Assembly: GCF_004006295.1 (NCBI RefSeq)
Contig: NZ_CP026095.1
Coordinates: 3,024,001 to 3,088,000, forward strand
Length of the DNA stretch: 64,000 nt
Direction: 5' to 3'
From: Peribacillus asahii
GTDB lineage: Bacteria > Bacillota > Bacilli > Bacillales > DSM-1321
Shown: piece by piece, positions 1-8,958 of the stretch
Position numbering within the stretch: the stretch's first letter is position 1
Layout: every line of letters starts with the position of its first letter
Translations under genes and position numbers: made by a program
Notes under the pieces: generated by a model
Seen by the model: only the letters and a program-made list of their open reading frames with translations
Database searches by the model: none
Told to the model about the DNA's origin: nothing

Positions 1-648
1 ATCGAAACCAATCGCTCCATAAGCAAAATCGTGCACAACACACATCGAATGTTCTTTCGCAATTGCAACCGTCTGCTCAAAAAATTCAGCCGTAGCACTT
101 GCACCTGTTGGATTATTCGGATAATTAAGGAACATCATTTTCGCTTGTTGAACAATTTCACGGTCTAAGCTTGCGTAATCAGGTAAAAAGTAATTTTCTT
201 CAAGCAGTGGCATAAATGCTGTTTTTACTTTCGCTAATGCAACACCTGATAAATAGTCTGGATAGCCTGGGTCTGGAACGAGTACCGTGTCACCTGGGTT
301 TAATAAGCATTGTGGAAGCTCTACTAACCCTGCTTTTCCGCCGAACAAAATCGCAACTTCTGTATTAGGGTCTAACACTACTCCATGCTCTCTTTCATAA
401 TAAGCACAAGCCGCTTCCTTCAAATATTGATGACCGCGAAACGGAGAATATTTATGATTCAACGGTTTCTCTGCAGCTATTTGTAAACTTTTCACTATAT
501 GTTCTGGCGTTGGCTGATCTGGATTGCCCTGTCCTAAATTAATGACATCATGTCCCTGAGCTTGAATGCTATTAACTTTTGCAACAAGCGAGGCAAAAAA
601 TTGTTTCGGTAATGTTTTTAATAATTCGGATTGTTCAAATTGAAACAT
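1..648 (-). CDS. mtnE: Methionine-salvage aminotransferase MtnE (3' end outside window)
   Basis: PLP-dependent class I/II aminotransferase. It is expected to convert 2-keto-4-methylthiobutyrate to methionine, the last step of 5'-methylthioadenosine salvage. 216 codons are visible from an ATG at 648, preceded on the minus strand by AGAAGGTG; the stop lies beyond base 1. The N-terminal half shows typical fold type I features: GQGNPDQPTPEH near residue 40, YSPFRGH near 66, and NYPNNPTG in the cofactor region. The PLP lysine lies in the missing part. It is divergent from mtnU, the usual neighbour in Bacillus. The exact substrate is inferred from that neighbourhood, since many related aminotransferases share the fold. 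Confidence 0.85.
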   Translation of the reverse strand, partial: MFQFEQSELLKTLPKQFFASLVAKVNSIQAQGHDVINLGQGNPDQPTPEHIVKSLQIAAEKPLNHKYSPFRGHQYLKEAACAYYEREHGVVLDPNTEVAILFGGKAGLVELPQCLLNPGDTVLVPDPGYPDYLSGVALAKVKTAFMPLLEENYFLPDYASLDREIVQQAKMMFLNYPNNPTGASATAEFFEQTVAIAKEHSMCVVHDFAYGAIGFD

Positions 649-748
649 TCGTGCACCTTCTCTGAAATTTCTTGAAATTATAATCAAAAATGATATATGT
701 TTATGATAATGTTGTAAAGAACTTTTTCAAACTGTGGAGGTATAAATT

Positions 749-1531
749 ATGAACTGGAACATTGCCTGTATTCAAATGGATATTGCTTTTGGAAAACCGG
801 AAACAAACTATACAGCAGCAGAACAACTCATTGAGCAGGCTGTTCAATCGAAGCCGGATGTCCTCATTTTACCAGAGCTATGGACTACCGGGTATGATTT
901 AACACGCTTAGAAGAAATCGCCGACGTGGAAGCAAAAGAAACGATTTCATTTTTACAAAAAATCGCCAAGAAATATCACGTACATCTCGTTGGAGGATCC
1001 ATCGCAAAAAAAACAAACGACGGCATTTATAACACAATGCTTATGATTAATAATAAAGGAGAATTCGTCAAAGATTACGATAAACTTCACTTATTTCAAT
1101 TGATGGATGAACATCATTTCCTGCAACCTGGTGAAAGGGATGGTTTATTTACATTTGATGACAAACTATGTGCGAGCTTCATTTGCTACGATATCCGCTT
1201 CCCTGAATGGCTTCGTGCACATACTACAAAAGGAGCAGAAGTATTGTTTGTGTCAGCAGAATGGCCGAAACCTCGATTAGATCACTGGCGCGCGCTGTTA
1301 ATTAGCCGTGCAATTGAAAATCAAGCGTATGTTGTAGCCGTTAATCGAACAGGTTCAGATCCGAATAACATATTTGCCGGACATTCATTAATCATTGATC
1401 CATGGGGTGAGATTATTAATGAAGCAGGTGAAGGGGTCGAAATCTTAACAGGAACTATTGATTTTACTAAAGTACGCGAAGTGCGTAATAAAATTCCTGT
1501 GTTTGCCGACCGACGTCCGGAATTTTATTAA
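749..1531 (+). CDS. mtnU: Omega-amidase / 2-oxoglutaramate amidase MtnU (nitrilase superfamily)
   Basis: 260-aa carbon-nitrogen hydrolase. The Glu-Lys-Cys catalytic triad is visible: E43 in LPELWTTGYD, K112 in YDKLHLF and C146 in FICYDIRFPEW. In methionine salvage this enzyme hydrolyses the 2-oxoglutaramate left when glutamine is the amino donor for MtnE, which fits the divergent mtnE. ATG start with GGAGG seven bases upstream. Full length for the family. A second nitrilase-family protein lies at 13153-13917, but this one has the mtn context. Confidence 0.85.
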   Translation: MNWNIACIQMDIAFGKPETNYTAAEQLIEQAVQSKPDVLILPELWTTGYDLTRLEEIADVEAKETISFLQKIAKKYHVHLVGGSIAKKTNDGIYNTMLMINNKGEFVKDYDKLHLFQLMDEHHFLQPGERDGLFTFDDKLCASFICYDIRFPEWLRAHTTKGAEVLFVSAEWPKPRLDHWRALLISRAIENQAYVVAVNRTGSDPNNIFAGHSLIIDPWGEIINEAGEGVEILTGTIDFTKVREVRNKIPVFADRRPEFY

Positions 1532-1540
1532 TTTTTTATA

Positions 1541-1570
1541 TTGACAATGTTTTAAGAATATTGTTATTAT
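1541..1570 (+). promoter_or_regulatory. SigA-type promoter of the mtnK S-box transcript
   Basis: TTGACA at 1541-1546 and TATTAT at 1565-1570, spaced 18 bp. It starts just after the mtnU stop and about 45 bases before the riboswitch P1 stem, so it most likely drives the S-box leader and mtnK. Confidence 0.7.
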
Positions 1571-1615
1571 TTTTCCAAGCTAACTATAATTTATTAAAAA
1601 TGAAAAATATACGTT

Positions 1616-1794
1616 CTCTTATCAAGAGCAGGCTGAGGGATATGGCCCTATGACGCCCAGCAACCGACCGCAATATGTGGAGAAATAATCCGCAAGGCAC
1701 GGTGCTAATTCCATCAGAAAGAATTCTTTCTGAAAGATAAGAGGTTTGAATCATCATTTCAAAGCCTCTTTCTTAAATCGAAAGAGGCTTTTTT
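1616..1794 (+). promoter_or_regulatory. SAM-I (S-box) riboswitch with antiterminator and terminator
   Basis: The conserved S-box core is present (CAAGAGCAGGCTGAGGG, then CAGCAACC and AAGGCACGGTGCTAA). The P1 stem pairs CTCTTATC at 1616-1623 with GATAAGAG at 1736-1743. An antiterminator can form by pairing AAGAGG-TTTGAA (1739-1750) with TTCAAA-g-CCTCTT (1758-1770). The competing terminator is the hairpin at 1762-1790, followed by T's. With SAM bound, P1 captures the 5' strand of the antiterminator and transcription stops before mtnK. This is the classical S-box logic. Confidence 0.95.
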
Positions 1795-1826
1795 ACTTGC
1801 CTAAACGATAATCTGGAGGGATTATA

Positions 1827-3029
1827 TTGACACAAACACAAGGCTCGTTCGAATTATTAACGAATGAAACAGCGATTGCACTCATACAAAAGCTAGAATT
1901 ATTAGATAAGGACGCGACATTAACTTGCCACAAAATTGGAGCTGGCACGTTCAATTATGTTTTTCATGTCGCAGATAACGCAACTAATAAAGGGGTTATT
2001 ATTAAACAAGCCGTTCCCTATGCAAAAGTGCTAGGTGAAAGCTGGCCGCTTACATTAAAACGAGCAGCTATTGAAGCAGATGCCTTACTTACATTCGGAA
2101 GCTATTGCCGCGAATATGTCCCAAAAGTGTATTATGCAGATAAACAGCTTGCCATTACGGTCATGGAAGACTTATCACATGTAAAGATTGCTCGCACTGG
2201 CCTTATTGAAGGCAAAAGCTATCCTCTTATTTCACAACATATTGGCGAATATGCAGCCAAAACTTTATTTTACACATCCGACTATTACTTAGAATCAACG
2301 ACAAAAAAAGAAATCGCACGTGCCTTCACGAATCTAGAACTGTGTAAAATTATAGAAAGTTCCATCTTTACCGGCCCATTCTTTGAGCATACACCAACCA
2401 ACTATGAAGTGGAATTATCCGAGATTGTAGAAACGTTATGGAACGACCATGAATTAAAACTAGAAGTGGCAAAATTGAAAAAAATATTTATAAGTGAACA
2501 AGAAGCTCTAGTGCATGGCGATTTACATACAGGACACATTTTGGCAAGCGAAAGCGAAACAAAAGTCATCGCCCCTGAATTTGCCTTCTATGGTCCAATC
2601 GGCTTTGATACAGGACAATTTATTTCTAATCTCCTTTTCCAAGCTGTTACACGTGAAGAAGCGGATCAAGAGAGTATTCTTTCTCATATTCAGACATTTT
2701 GGTCAACTTTTACAGGCGTTTATTCAACATTATGGAGCAATGAAAGTCGTGATGAATTTAAAAACATTGATGGCCTATTATCTTATGTTTTACAAAAAGC
2801 GAAAGCAGACAGCTTTGGGTTTGCTGGCTGGGAATTAATTAGAAGAGCAAGCGACCTTTCACCTGTAATTGATTTAGATGGAATTGCTAATACGGACCAA
2901 CGAATTAACGTTAAAACAAACGCGCTTATCATTGGAACTCACTTAGTAAAAAATCGCAGCACACTGGATATTCCAACTGTTATTGAATTAGTAAAACAAG
3001 TAACTCGCTCTTCCTATTCAACTCTTTAA
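1827..3029 (+). CDS. mtnK: 5-methylthioribose kinase MtnK
   Basis: 400 aa, full length. It phosphorylates 5-methylthioribose at C1 in methionine salvage. The fold is APH/choline-kinase-like: an N-terminal ATP-binding lobe with GAGTFNYVF near residue 38 and IIKQA, and catalytic-loop VHGDLHTGHI near residue 230. TTG start at 1827, preceded by GGAGGG at 1815-1820. It is controlled by the S-box riboswitch directly upstream. In B. subtilis mtnK is paired with mtnA (the isomerase), but no mtnA lies beside it here. Confidence 0.95.
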   Translation: MTQTQGSFELLTNETAIALIQKLELLDKDATLTCHKIGAGTFNYVFHVADNATNKGVIIKQAVPYAKVLGESWPLTLKRAAIEADALLTFGSYCREYVPKVYYADKQLAITVMEDLSHVKIARTGLIEGKSYPLISQHIGEYAAKTLFYTSDYYLESTTKKEIARAFTNLELCKIIESSIFTGPFFEHTPTNYEVELSEIVETLWNDHELKLEVAKLKKIFISEQEALVHGDLHTGHILASESETKVIAPEFAFYGPIGFDTGQFISNLLFQAVTREEADQESILSHIQTFWSTFTGVYSTLWSNESRDEFKNIDGLLSYVLQKAKADSFGFAGWELIRRASDLSPVIDLDGIANTDQRINVKTNALIIGTHLVKNRSTLDIPTVIELVKQVTRSSYSTL

Positions 3030-3207
3030 AAAAGATTGACTATGACCCAAACAACTTTGTCTTGCTTGGTGTAATGAAATGATTCCTATATTACCCTTTT
3101 AAATCAACAAGCATTACGAGAGGTATTAATCTTTATTCCATATAGGAAATAGAATGATTAGTCTGAACTATCGCTATAATATCCTCCGTTTTATGAAATC
3201 ATGTAGT

Positions 3208-3231
3208 AAGAGACTGCTTAGGCAGCCTCTT
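3208..3231 (+). terminator. Hairpin downstream of mtnK
   Basis: AAGAG-a-CTGC pairs with GCAG-c-CTCTT around TTAG and is followed by TTATATA. It is a plausible terminator for mtnK. The rest of 3030-3294 shows nothing recognisable. Confidence 0.55.
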
Positions 3232-3294
3232 TTATATAGATGATACGTTATCGCGAAAATATCGTAGTTATACACGTATCTCATGTAACAAGAC

Positions 3295-4161
3295 TTACTC
3301 AAAAAACTCCTGTAAAGCCTGTTGATTTTTCTCAAAGTCTATAGATAAAACGGCACCAGCATGCGGATACATTTCGTTTGTATAGCTGTCATTAACAGGA
3401 ATGCGCAACGTCTTAATCGAATCAACAGGATGAAACATCGCTTGGGAACTTAATACAAACATCGTTTTCATTCCAATATCTGTTTCTACATATGTCAGCG
3501 CTTCTTCAATCATCCCTGGTAAAGCAACAATTCCATCCACATTAGACAGCTGCTGAATTAACTGGTCTTTTAACTGCACCAACACTTCTTGCTGTCGTTC
3601 AACACGACCAAAATCACTTTCATTATCATGACGAAAACGAACATACTTTAAAATCTGCTCCCCATGCAACACATTTTCTCCACTGCTCGCTGCAATGCTC
3701 ATATCTGAAATCATCTCTGGTTTAACATCTACGGTAAGCCCGTCTGGTGCAATTAAGTCCACTATATTAACAAATCCTTGAAAGTCAATGACTGCAACAT
3801 GGTCTACGTTGATGTTAAAATTCTCTAAAATCGTTTTTTTCATTAACTCGCTTCCACCATAATAATAAGCCGCATTAATTTTATGATATCCTTTTTCATA
3901 CCCTGGAATTTTCACATAACTATCTCTCATAATAGAAGCTAACTTAATCTGCCCTTGTTTTGGCTCATAACGGGCAAGCAAGACCGCATCTGCACGCGAA
4001 TCCTCTTCTCCGCGAGAATCCACACCAATTAAAAGAAATGTTTTGGCCGTTTCTTTTTTCGAATCCATATGTTGGTTTCGTTCTGTATTAGGTATAGGTG
4101 AAGCCACACAACCAGCTAACATCGTAAAGAGTGCACAAATTAACAATACCTTTCTTTTCAT
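3295..4161 (-). CDS. LytR-CpsA-Psr (LCP) family protein with a lipoprotein signal
   Basis: 288 aa. LCP enzymes transfer undecaprenyl-linked glycopolymers such as teichoic acids to peptidoglycan on the outer face of the membrane. Core LCP features are LLIGVDSR near 44, RADAVLLARY near 56, MRDSYVKIPG near 78, HKINAAYYYGG near 93 and the late RFRHDNESDFGRVERQQ. I start at the internal ATG 4161 because it is preceded by GAGGTGACG at proper spacing, whereas the ATG at 4191 is poorly spaced. The N-terminus then reads MKRKVLLICA...MLAGC, a lipobox with Cys18 instead of the usual transmembrane anchor. The specific glycopolymer is unknown. Confidence 0.85.
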   Translation of the reverse strand: MKRKVLLICALFTMLAGCVASPIPNTERNQHMDSKKETAKTFLLIGVDSRGEEDSRADAVLLARYEPKQGQIKLASIMRDSYVKIPGYEKGYHKINAAYYYGGSELMKKTILENFNINVDHVAVIDFQGFVNIVDLIAPDGLTVDVKPEMISDMSIAASSGENVLHGEQILKYVRFRHDNESDFGRVERQQEVLVQLKDQLIQQLSNVDGIVALPGMIEEALTYVETDIGMKTMFVLSSQAMFHPVDSIKTLRIPVNDSYTNEMYPHAGAVLSIDFEKNQQALQEFFE

Positions 4162-4312
4162 TATCGTCACCTCGGCTTCAAAACTATCCATATTTTCCCC
4201 AAAAGCCCTCCTTCTAATACAGAAAAGCTTAGTAACTGATTTAGCGTTACTAAGCTTCCCCTTAACCTCACCTTAATAGCGAGATCCTCGCTAAGTGAAA
4301 TTGCACTTTACT

Positions 4313-5776
4313 TTATTTTATTTCTTTTTCCAACTCTTTTATAGCCCGCTTCACTTGCGTGTCATTCTTCAAAATTTTGTCGCGTAGTTCTTGCATTAAT
4401 GTAACCGTCGTCTTATCTTCCATGATACCTGTTACTTTCAACTTATGATCCTGCTGGAATTTTTCTACGGCTGCTTTTGTTTGTTCATCAAAGACCGTAT
4501 CAACCGTTCCCGGATTATAACCAAGCTCTTTTAACATATCTTCAGCTGCTTTCACTTCTGCTGAAGCATCCGATACTTTTAAAGCCTCATCTGGTGAAAT
4601 ATAAGGAAGACTTGCATAATCGGGCAGCTTGACCTCAATATCTGGCTTAATCCCCTTCTTATGAATCCAATTTCCTTCCGGTGTTAACCATTTATAAGAA
4701 GTGAATTTGAAATTCGAGCCATCTTTGAAATCTTGAGCATTTTGTACAGTTCCTTTACCAAATGACTTCACGCCAATTAATGGAATGTTCGCTGATTCAC
4801 TCACCGCTGCGGCTACGATTTCAGAGGCACTCGCACTTCCATCATCAATTAACACAACGACTGGTAATGTGAACTCACCATCGTTTTCCGATTTATGAAT
4901 CTCTTTATTTCCATTACGATCTTCGATTTGCAGCACAATTTCGCCCTTTGGCACAAAGATGCTGGCCATTTTTATAGCCTCTGGTAAAAGTCCACCAGGA
5001 TTACCGCGTAAATCTAAAATTAAACCCTTCATATCTTTCTTGCTCATTTCATCAAGAGCCGTATTTAATTCATCAACTGTATGCTCTGAAAAGCTTGTCA
5101 CAGCAATTTTCGCAATCCCATCGTCGAGCATTTCTGAATAGACGGTTTCAACTGGAATTGTATCTCGGACGATTGTAATCGATACGGGCTTCGCTTCTCC
5201 CTCTCGAGAAATCGTCAGCTCAACTTTTGTCCCTTTTTCCCCTCTAATCTTCAGAACCGCTTCAGTAGAACTTAAGCCTTCTATGCTTTTACCATCCACG
5301 CTCATAATGATATCGTTCGGCTTCACACCTGCTTTTTCAGCTGGTGATCCTTTAATAGGTGACACAACCATAATTTTTCCATCTTGTTCTTGGATTTCAG
5401 CACCAATTCCTTCAAAGGAAGAAGAAATACTTTCATTGAAGCTTTTTGCTTCCTCTTGGTCCATATAAGTAGAATATGGATCTTCCAGTCCTTCAAGCAT
5501 ACCTGCAATCGCACCATTTACGAGTTTTTCATCATCAACTTCCTGATAATATTCCTTTTTAATCGTATCATACGTCGAATACAATTTTTCAAATTGAGGA
5601 TATTGGCTCGGAGCGATAGATTGCACTTTTTTATCCCCAAATGTGAGAGCAACCGTTGTAATACCTGCCGTTAAGAAGATTAACAAAAACCCCCCCATAA
5701 TCAAGGGAAACTTTTTAATTTTGAAATATCTTCCTGAATCTTTCTCTTCTCGATGTTCTTTGTTTTCCTCTTGCAT
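4313..5776 (-). CDS. ctpB: CtpB-like carboxy-terminal processing protease (S41)
   Basis: 487 aa: N-terminal membrane segment (about 25-46), PDZ domain (about 120-195), S41 protease core (about 200-385) and a C-terminal peptidoglycan-binding domain (about 408-465). The catalytic serine lies in GSASASE (S316), with K341 and Q345 in FGKGTVQ. The 25- and 4-residue spacings match the Ser-Lys-Gln arrangement of B. subtilis CtpB. That enzyme cleaves SpoIVFA to help activate sigma-K in sporulation. The LCP gene follows on the same strand about 150 bases downstream. Confidence 0.9.
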   Translation of the reverse strand: MQEENKEHREEKDSGRYFKIKKFPLIMGGFLLIFLTAGITTVALTFGDKKVQSIAPSQYPQFEKLYSTYDTIKKEYYQEVDDEKLVNGAIAGMLEGLEDPYSTYMDQEEAKSFNESISSSFEGIGAEIQEQDGKIMVVSPIKGSPAEKAGVKPNDIIMSVDGKSIEGLSSTEAVLKIRGEKGTKVELTISREGEAKPVSITIVRDTIPVETVYSEMLDDGIAKIAVTSFSEHTVDELNTALDEMSKKDMKGLILDLRGNPGGLLPEAIKMASIFVPKGEIVLQIEDRNGNKEIHKSENDGEFTLPVVVLIDDGSASASEIVAAAVSESANIPLIGVKSFGKGTVQNAQDFKDGSNFKFTSYKWLTPEGNWIHKKGIKPDIEVKLPDYASLPYISPDEALKVSDASAEVKAAEDMLKELGYNPGTVDTVFDEQTKAAVEKFQQDHKLKVTGIMEDKTTVTLMQELRDKILKNDTQVKRAIKELEKEIK

Positions 5777-6076
5777 TCATGCTTCACCACTTTCATGTAT
5801 CACTGCTATGTATAACAATACCCCTATTTTATCAGTTTTATTGTGAAACGGAAATTATAAGTTACGAGCAGCGCTTATAAACACCGCGTGCCTTTAGAAC
5901 GGTTAGGTATCAAAACTTTTATATTAACAGCTATAAATCCTGATTAAACAAAAACGAGCACTATAAAAATCGCACTTAACAAAGCAAAGTTAAGGCTATT
6001 TATAGATGCTCGCCTTATAAAGTAAAACTTTCATTAGTGGGAGTCTTTACTACCCGTTAAGTGTAGAATAAAAATT
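5777..6076. other. Gap between deoD and ctpB
   Basis: No gene seen. It holds the deoD terminator hairpin (5955-6012); the remainder is presumably the ctpB promoter region, in which I see no clear motif. Confidence 0.5.
5955..6012 (-). terminator. Long terminator hairpin of deoD
   Basis: CGAGCA and TATAAA at the left pair with TTTATA and TGCTCG at the right, and CTTAAC pairs with GTTAAG in the middle. Read on the minus strand it is followed by TTTTTGTTT. Confidence 0.75.
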
Positions 6077-6784
6077 TTACGCTTCCTGAATCGCAGCTTC
6101 GAGCGCTACTTCAATCATATCACTGAATGTTGTTTGACGTTCCTCAGCTGTCGTCTCTTCTCCTGTTAAAATATGATCAGAGATCGTAAGAACAGACAAT
6201 GCTTGACGACCAAATTTTGCAGCTAATGTATATAAAGCAGCCGTTTCCATTTCAATTGCTAATATTTGATACTTCGCCCACTTCTCTAAATCACTATTAT
6301 CATTATAAAAATGATCAGCTGTAAACACATTTCCTACTTTCAACTGTAACCCTTTCGCCACACCTGCATCGTACGCTTTACGCAATAAATCGAAATCCGC
6401 TGTTGGTGCGTAATCAATACCGCCAAACGTTAAGCGGTTCATTTGTGAATCAGTCGAAGCACTCATCGCTAAAATCACATCGCGCACCTTTACATCCTTT
6501 TGAATCGCACCAGCTGTACCAACGCGAATTAATTTTTGAGAATTATAACTACTGATTAATTCATTCACATAAATAGAAATTGAAGGAACGCCCATGCCTG
6601 TCCCTTGAACAGAAATACGTTTTCCTTTATAGGTTCCTGTATAGCCAAACATATTTCGCACTTCATTATAAAGCTTAGCATCTTCTAAAAACGTTTCAGC
6701 AATATATTTCGCACGCAATGGATCTCCTGGAAGAAGAACCGTTTCGGCAATTTCATTTGGCGCCGCTCCAATATGTACACTCAT
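6077..6784 (-). CDS. deoD: Purine nucleoside phosphorylase, DeoD type
   Basis: 235 aa, full length. It performs phosphorolysis of purine (deoxy)nucleosides to base and (deoxy)ribose-1-phosphate. Family residues are visible: phosphate-binding R24 in [19 protein letters not shown] near 61-68, ribose-binding AIEMET near 177-181 and the catalytic aspartate D203 in [25 protein letters not shown] precedes the ATG. Monocistronic, with its own terminator. Confidence 0.95.
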   Translation of the reverse strand: MSVHIGAAPNEIAETVLLPGDPLRAKYIAETFLEDAKLYNEVRNMFGYTGTYKGKRISVQGTGMGVPSISIYVNELISSYNSQKLIRVGTAGAIQKDVKVRDVILAMSASTDSQMNRLTFGGIDYAPTADFDLLRKAYDAGVAKGLQLKVGNVFTADHFYNDNSDLEKWAKYQILAIEMETAALYTLAAKFGRQALSVLTISDHILTGEETTAEERQTTFSDMIEVALEAAIQEA

Positions 6785-6999
6785 TCTTATATCCTCCTCT
6801 AATGAAAAAATTATCCATTTACATACTATAACATATAATTCTTACGTAAAAAAATATGTGCCTCGTTAATGTTACCTTTCTAAAATTCCCCCTAAAAGTA
6901 GAAACACCCTATACAATATTTTAATATCTAAAAAAGGTATAAGATTCACCCCGATAGGATAATAATGGAAATTATACAAATCATTAGGAGGATAAGAAA

Positions 7000-7560
7000 T
7001 TGAAAGAGGAACTGAAGATTTTTTTCAAAATTTTCACTACGACCAAAGATGCAATTGAAAAATTTATGAATATGCTGAATCCTGTCATTCAAAATGCCAG
7101 CGATGATCATGAAAGGCTGTATTATCATCATATTTACGAAGAGGAAGAACAACGACTATCGCGTTTAGTAGAACTTATCCCACTAATAAGTAAATTCGAA
7201 CAAGAAAAAGACGAGAAAGATTTCACACCCACGAACAATGAATTCAATCGCCTTTTGCAAGAATTAAACCTGGAAAAATTCGGATTACATAATTTCGTTG
7301 AGCACCTTGATTTAGCACTTTTTCGATTTACTGATACAGAACGAAGTACTCTATTAAACGAACTGAGAGTTGTTTCATATCGAGATTATCAACAGGTCAA
7401 AGAATTGTTAAATGAAATCAATACACGATTTGACCATGACTACGTTGACCCACATGCGCATCATGATGAACACCATGATCATTTAGACCGGCCTGTTTCT
7501 CCAACAGTAGTTACCCAGTCTAAAAGAAAAAAAGGATTTACTGTGGGAAGTTTATTGTAA
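7000..7560 (+). CDS. IMEF cargo protein: iron-mineralising, encapsulin-associated, with targeting tail
   Basis: 186 aa, helical and ferritin-like, with acidic/His-rich helices (DDHERLYYHHIYEEEEQRL, residues 35-53). A His/Asp-rich linker (about 145-162) leads to the C-terminal encapsulin-targeting peptide GFTVGSLL. These are the marks of the IMEF family (Iron-Mineralizing Encapsulin-associated Firmicute), which oxidises and stores iron inside the shell. TTG start at 7000 with AGGAGG at 6986-6991; the next gene, 25 bases downstream, is the shell protein. The family assignment rests on context plus the targeting tail. Confidence 0.88.
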   Translation: MKEELKIFFKIFTTTKDAIEKFMNMLNPVIQNASDDHERLYYHHIYEEEEQRLSRLVELIPLISKFEQEKDEKDFTPTNNEFNRLLQELNLEKFGLHNFVEHLDLALFRFTDTERSTLLNELRVVSYRDYQQVKELLNEINTRFDHDYVDPHAHHDEHHDHLDRPVSPTVVTQSKRKKGFTVGSLL

Positions 7561-7585
7561 GGAATAGAAAAAGGAGGAAAGAAGA

Positions 7586-8434
7586 ATGAGTAAGTACGAA
7601 TTATTTCCAGATTCACCGCTAACAGATCAAGAATTCGCACAATTAGATCAAACGGTAATTGATTCGGCAAGAAGGCAATTAGTTGGACGCCGTTTTATCG
7701 AACTGTACGGTCCTCTTGGAAAAGGAATGCAAAGCATTTTTAATGATATTTTTATGGAAAACTATGAAGCAAAAATGGATTTCCAGGGATCATTTGATCT
7801 GAATATTGAATCTAGCAAACGAGTAAATTATACCATCCCATTGCTTTATAAAGATTTCGTTTTATACTGGCGTGATCTGGAGCAGGCGAAAGTGTTAGAC
7901 ATCCCGATAGATTTTTCAGTAGCTGCAAATGCAGCCCGTGATGTTGCTTTATTAGAAGATCAGATGATTTTTCATGGGTCAAAGGAATTTGAAATTCCCG
8001 GACTTATGAATGTTAAAGGTCGGTTGACACAATTACTTGGAAATTGGTATGAATCAGGGAATGCCTTTCAGGATGTAGTGGACGCAAGGAATAAATTACT
8101 TGAGATGAAGCATAATGGACCGTTTGCCCTTGTGCTCTCACCAGAGCTATATTCATTATTGCATCGTGTACATAAGGATACAAACGTTCTTGAAATTGAA
8201 CATGTTCGGGAACTTGTTACAGATGGGGTCTTCCAATCACCAGTTTTAAAAGGAAAAACGGGAGTTCTTGTCAATACAGGGAAAAACAATTTGGATCTTG
8301 CCGTGTCAGAGGACTTCGATACAGTTCACCTGGGAGAAGAAGGAATGAATCATCCATTTCGTGTTTATGAAACAGTTGTTTTACGAATTAAACGCCCATC
8401 CGCGATTTGCACGCTGGAAGACCCTGAGACTTGA
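7586..8434 (+). CDS. Encapsulin shell protein (HK97-fold nanocompartment)
   Basis: 282 aa, full length for a family-1 encapsulin. The N-terminal helix, which forms the cargo-binding face, is followed by VGRRFIELYGPLGKG near 33-47, a conserved encapsulin stretch. The rest (ETVVLRIKRPSAIC near the C-terminus) fits an HK97-like capsid fold. The IMEF-type Firmicute encapsulins known from Quasibacillus thermotolerans have this size and build a large T=4 shell, so a similar particle is likely but unproven. GGAGG precedes the ATG. The stop overlaps the ferredoxin start (TGATG). Confidence 0.95.
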   Translation: MSKYELFPDSPLTDQEFAQLDQTVIDSARRQLVGRRFIELYGPLGKGMQSIFNDIFMENYEAKMDFQGSFDLNIESSKRVNYTIPLLYKDFVLYWRDLEQAKVLDIPIDFSVAANAARDVALLEDQMIFHGSKEFEIPGLMNVKGRLTQLLGNWYESGNAFQDVVDARNKLLEMKHNGPFALVLSPELYSLLHRVHKDTNVLEIEHVRELVTDGVFQSPVLKGKTGVLVNTGKNNLDLAVSEDFDTVHLGEEGMNHPFRVYETVVLRIKRPSAICTLEDPET

Positions 8435-8859
8435 TGGTATCAATGAATAGAAGAGCATGGACTGTCGGCTCCCTTATTCCAGGAAGTATAATTCAAAAGC
8501 GTACAATCCAAAAGCAACTTACAAAACCTGATACATCTGATCGACAAATTTGCACCCGTAACAACATCATTGTTCAGCAACATGAAAACAGATTTGAAAT
8601 TCAGCCTGAGGAAGGGAAATTACTAGATGTTGCTTTAAGCCAGGGAAAGGCATTGCAACATAAATGCCGAAAAGGAACTTGTGGATTATGTACAGTAAAA
8701 ATTATTGAGGATGGTCCTGGATTATCCGAGCCAAATGAAAAAGAGCAAAAAAAGCTAAAGAAAACGTTAAACAACGGTCTTCGATTGGCTTGCCAGGCAG
8801 AAATTCCTTTATTAGAAAAACAAACTTGTCGCCTTAATAGCGAAAGTCGATATACGTAA
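8434..8859 (+). CDS. 2Fe-2S ferredoxin with an N-terminal encapsulin-targeting motif
   Basis: 141 aa from the ATG overlapping the encapsulin stop; ATG 8443 is the alternative start. The N-terminus carries RAWTVGSLIPGSI, matching the IMEF tail's TVGSLL but placed at the front. A plant-type [2Fe-2S] domain follows, with cysteines in HKCRKGTCGLCTV (C78, C83, C86) and C120 in RLACQAE. It could pass electrons across or inside the shell to release stored iron as Fe(II). That role is inferred from co-operonic layout and the targeting motif. Confidence 0.9.
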   Translation: MVSMNRRAWTVGSLIPGSIIQKRTIQKQLTKPDTSDRQICTRNNIIVQQHENRFEIQPEEGKLLDVALSQGKALQHKCRKGTCGLCTVKIIEDGPGLSEPNEKEQKKLKKTLNNGLRLACQAEIPLLEKQTCRLNSESRYT

Positions 8860-8925
8860 AGGTTATAGATTTGAGAGCTCTCGCATCTTTACTATTGTCT
8901 GCTTCATATAAATTCTGATCGTACA

Positions 8926-8958
8926 AAAAAACAAGGTTCCTTATAGGACCTTGTTTTT
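8926..8958 (+). terminator. Shared terminator between ferredoxin and the convergent gene
   Basis: ACAAGGTTCC pairs with GGACCTTGT around TTATA, flanked by A's upstream and T's downstream, so it can work on both strands. Confidence 0.8.

Noticed and set aside
2515..2838. Open frame inside mtnK
   Set aside because: It is a different frame of a well-conserved gene and has no ribosome site.
6958..6980. Possible Fur box before the IMEF gene (GATAATAATGG...AAATTAT)
   Set aside because: Only about 13 of 19 positions fit the consensus; far weaker than the site at 9488-9506.
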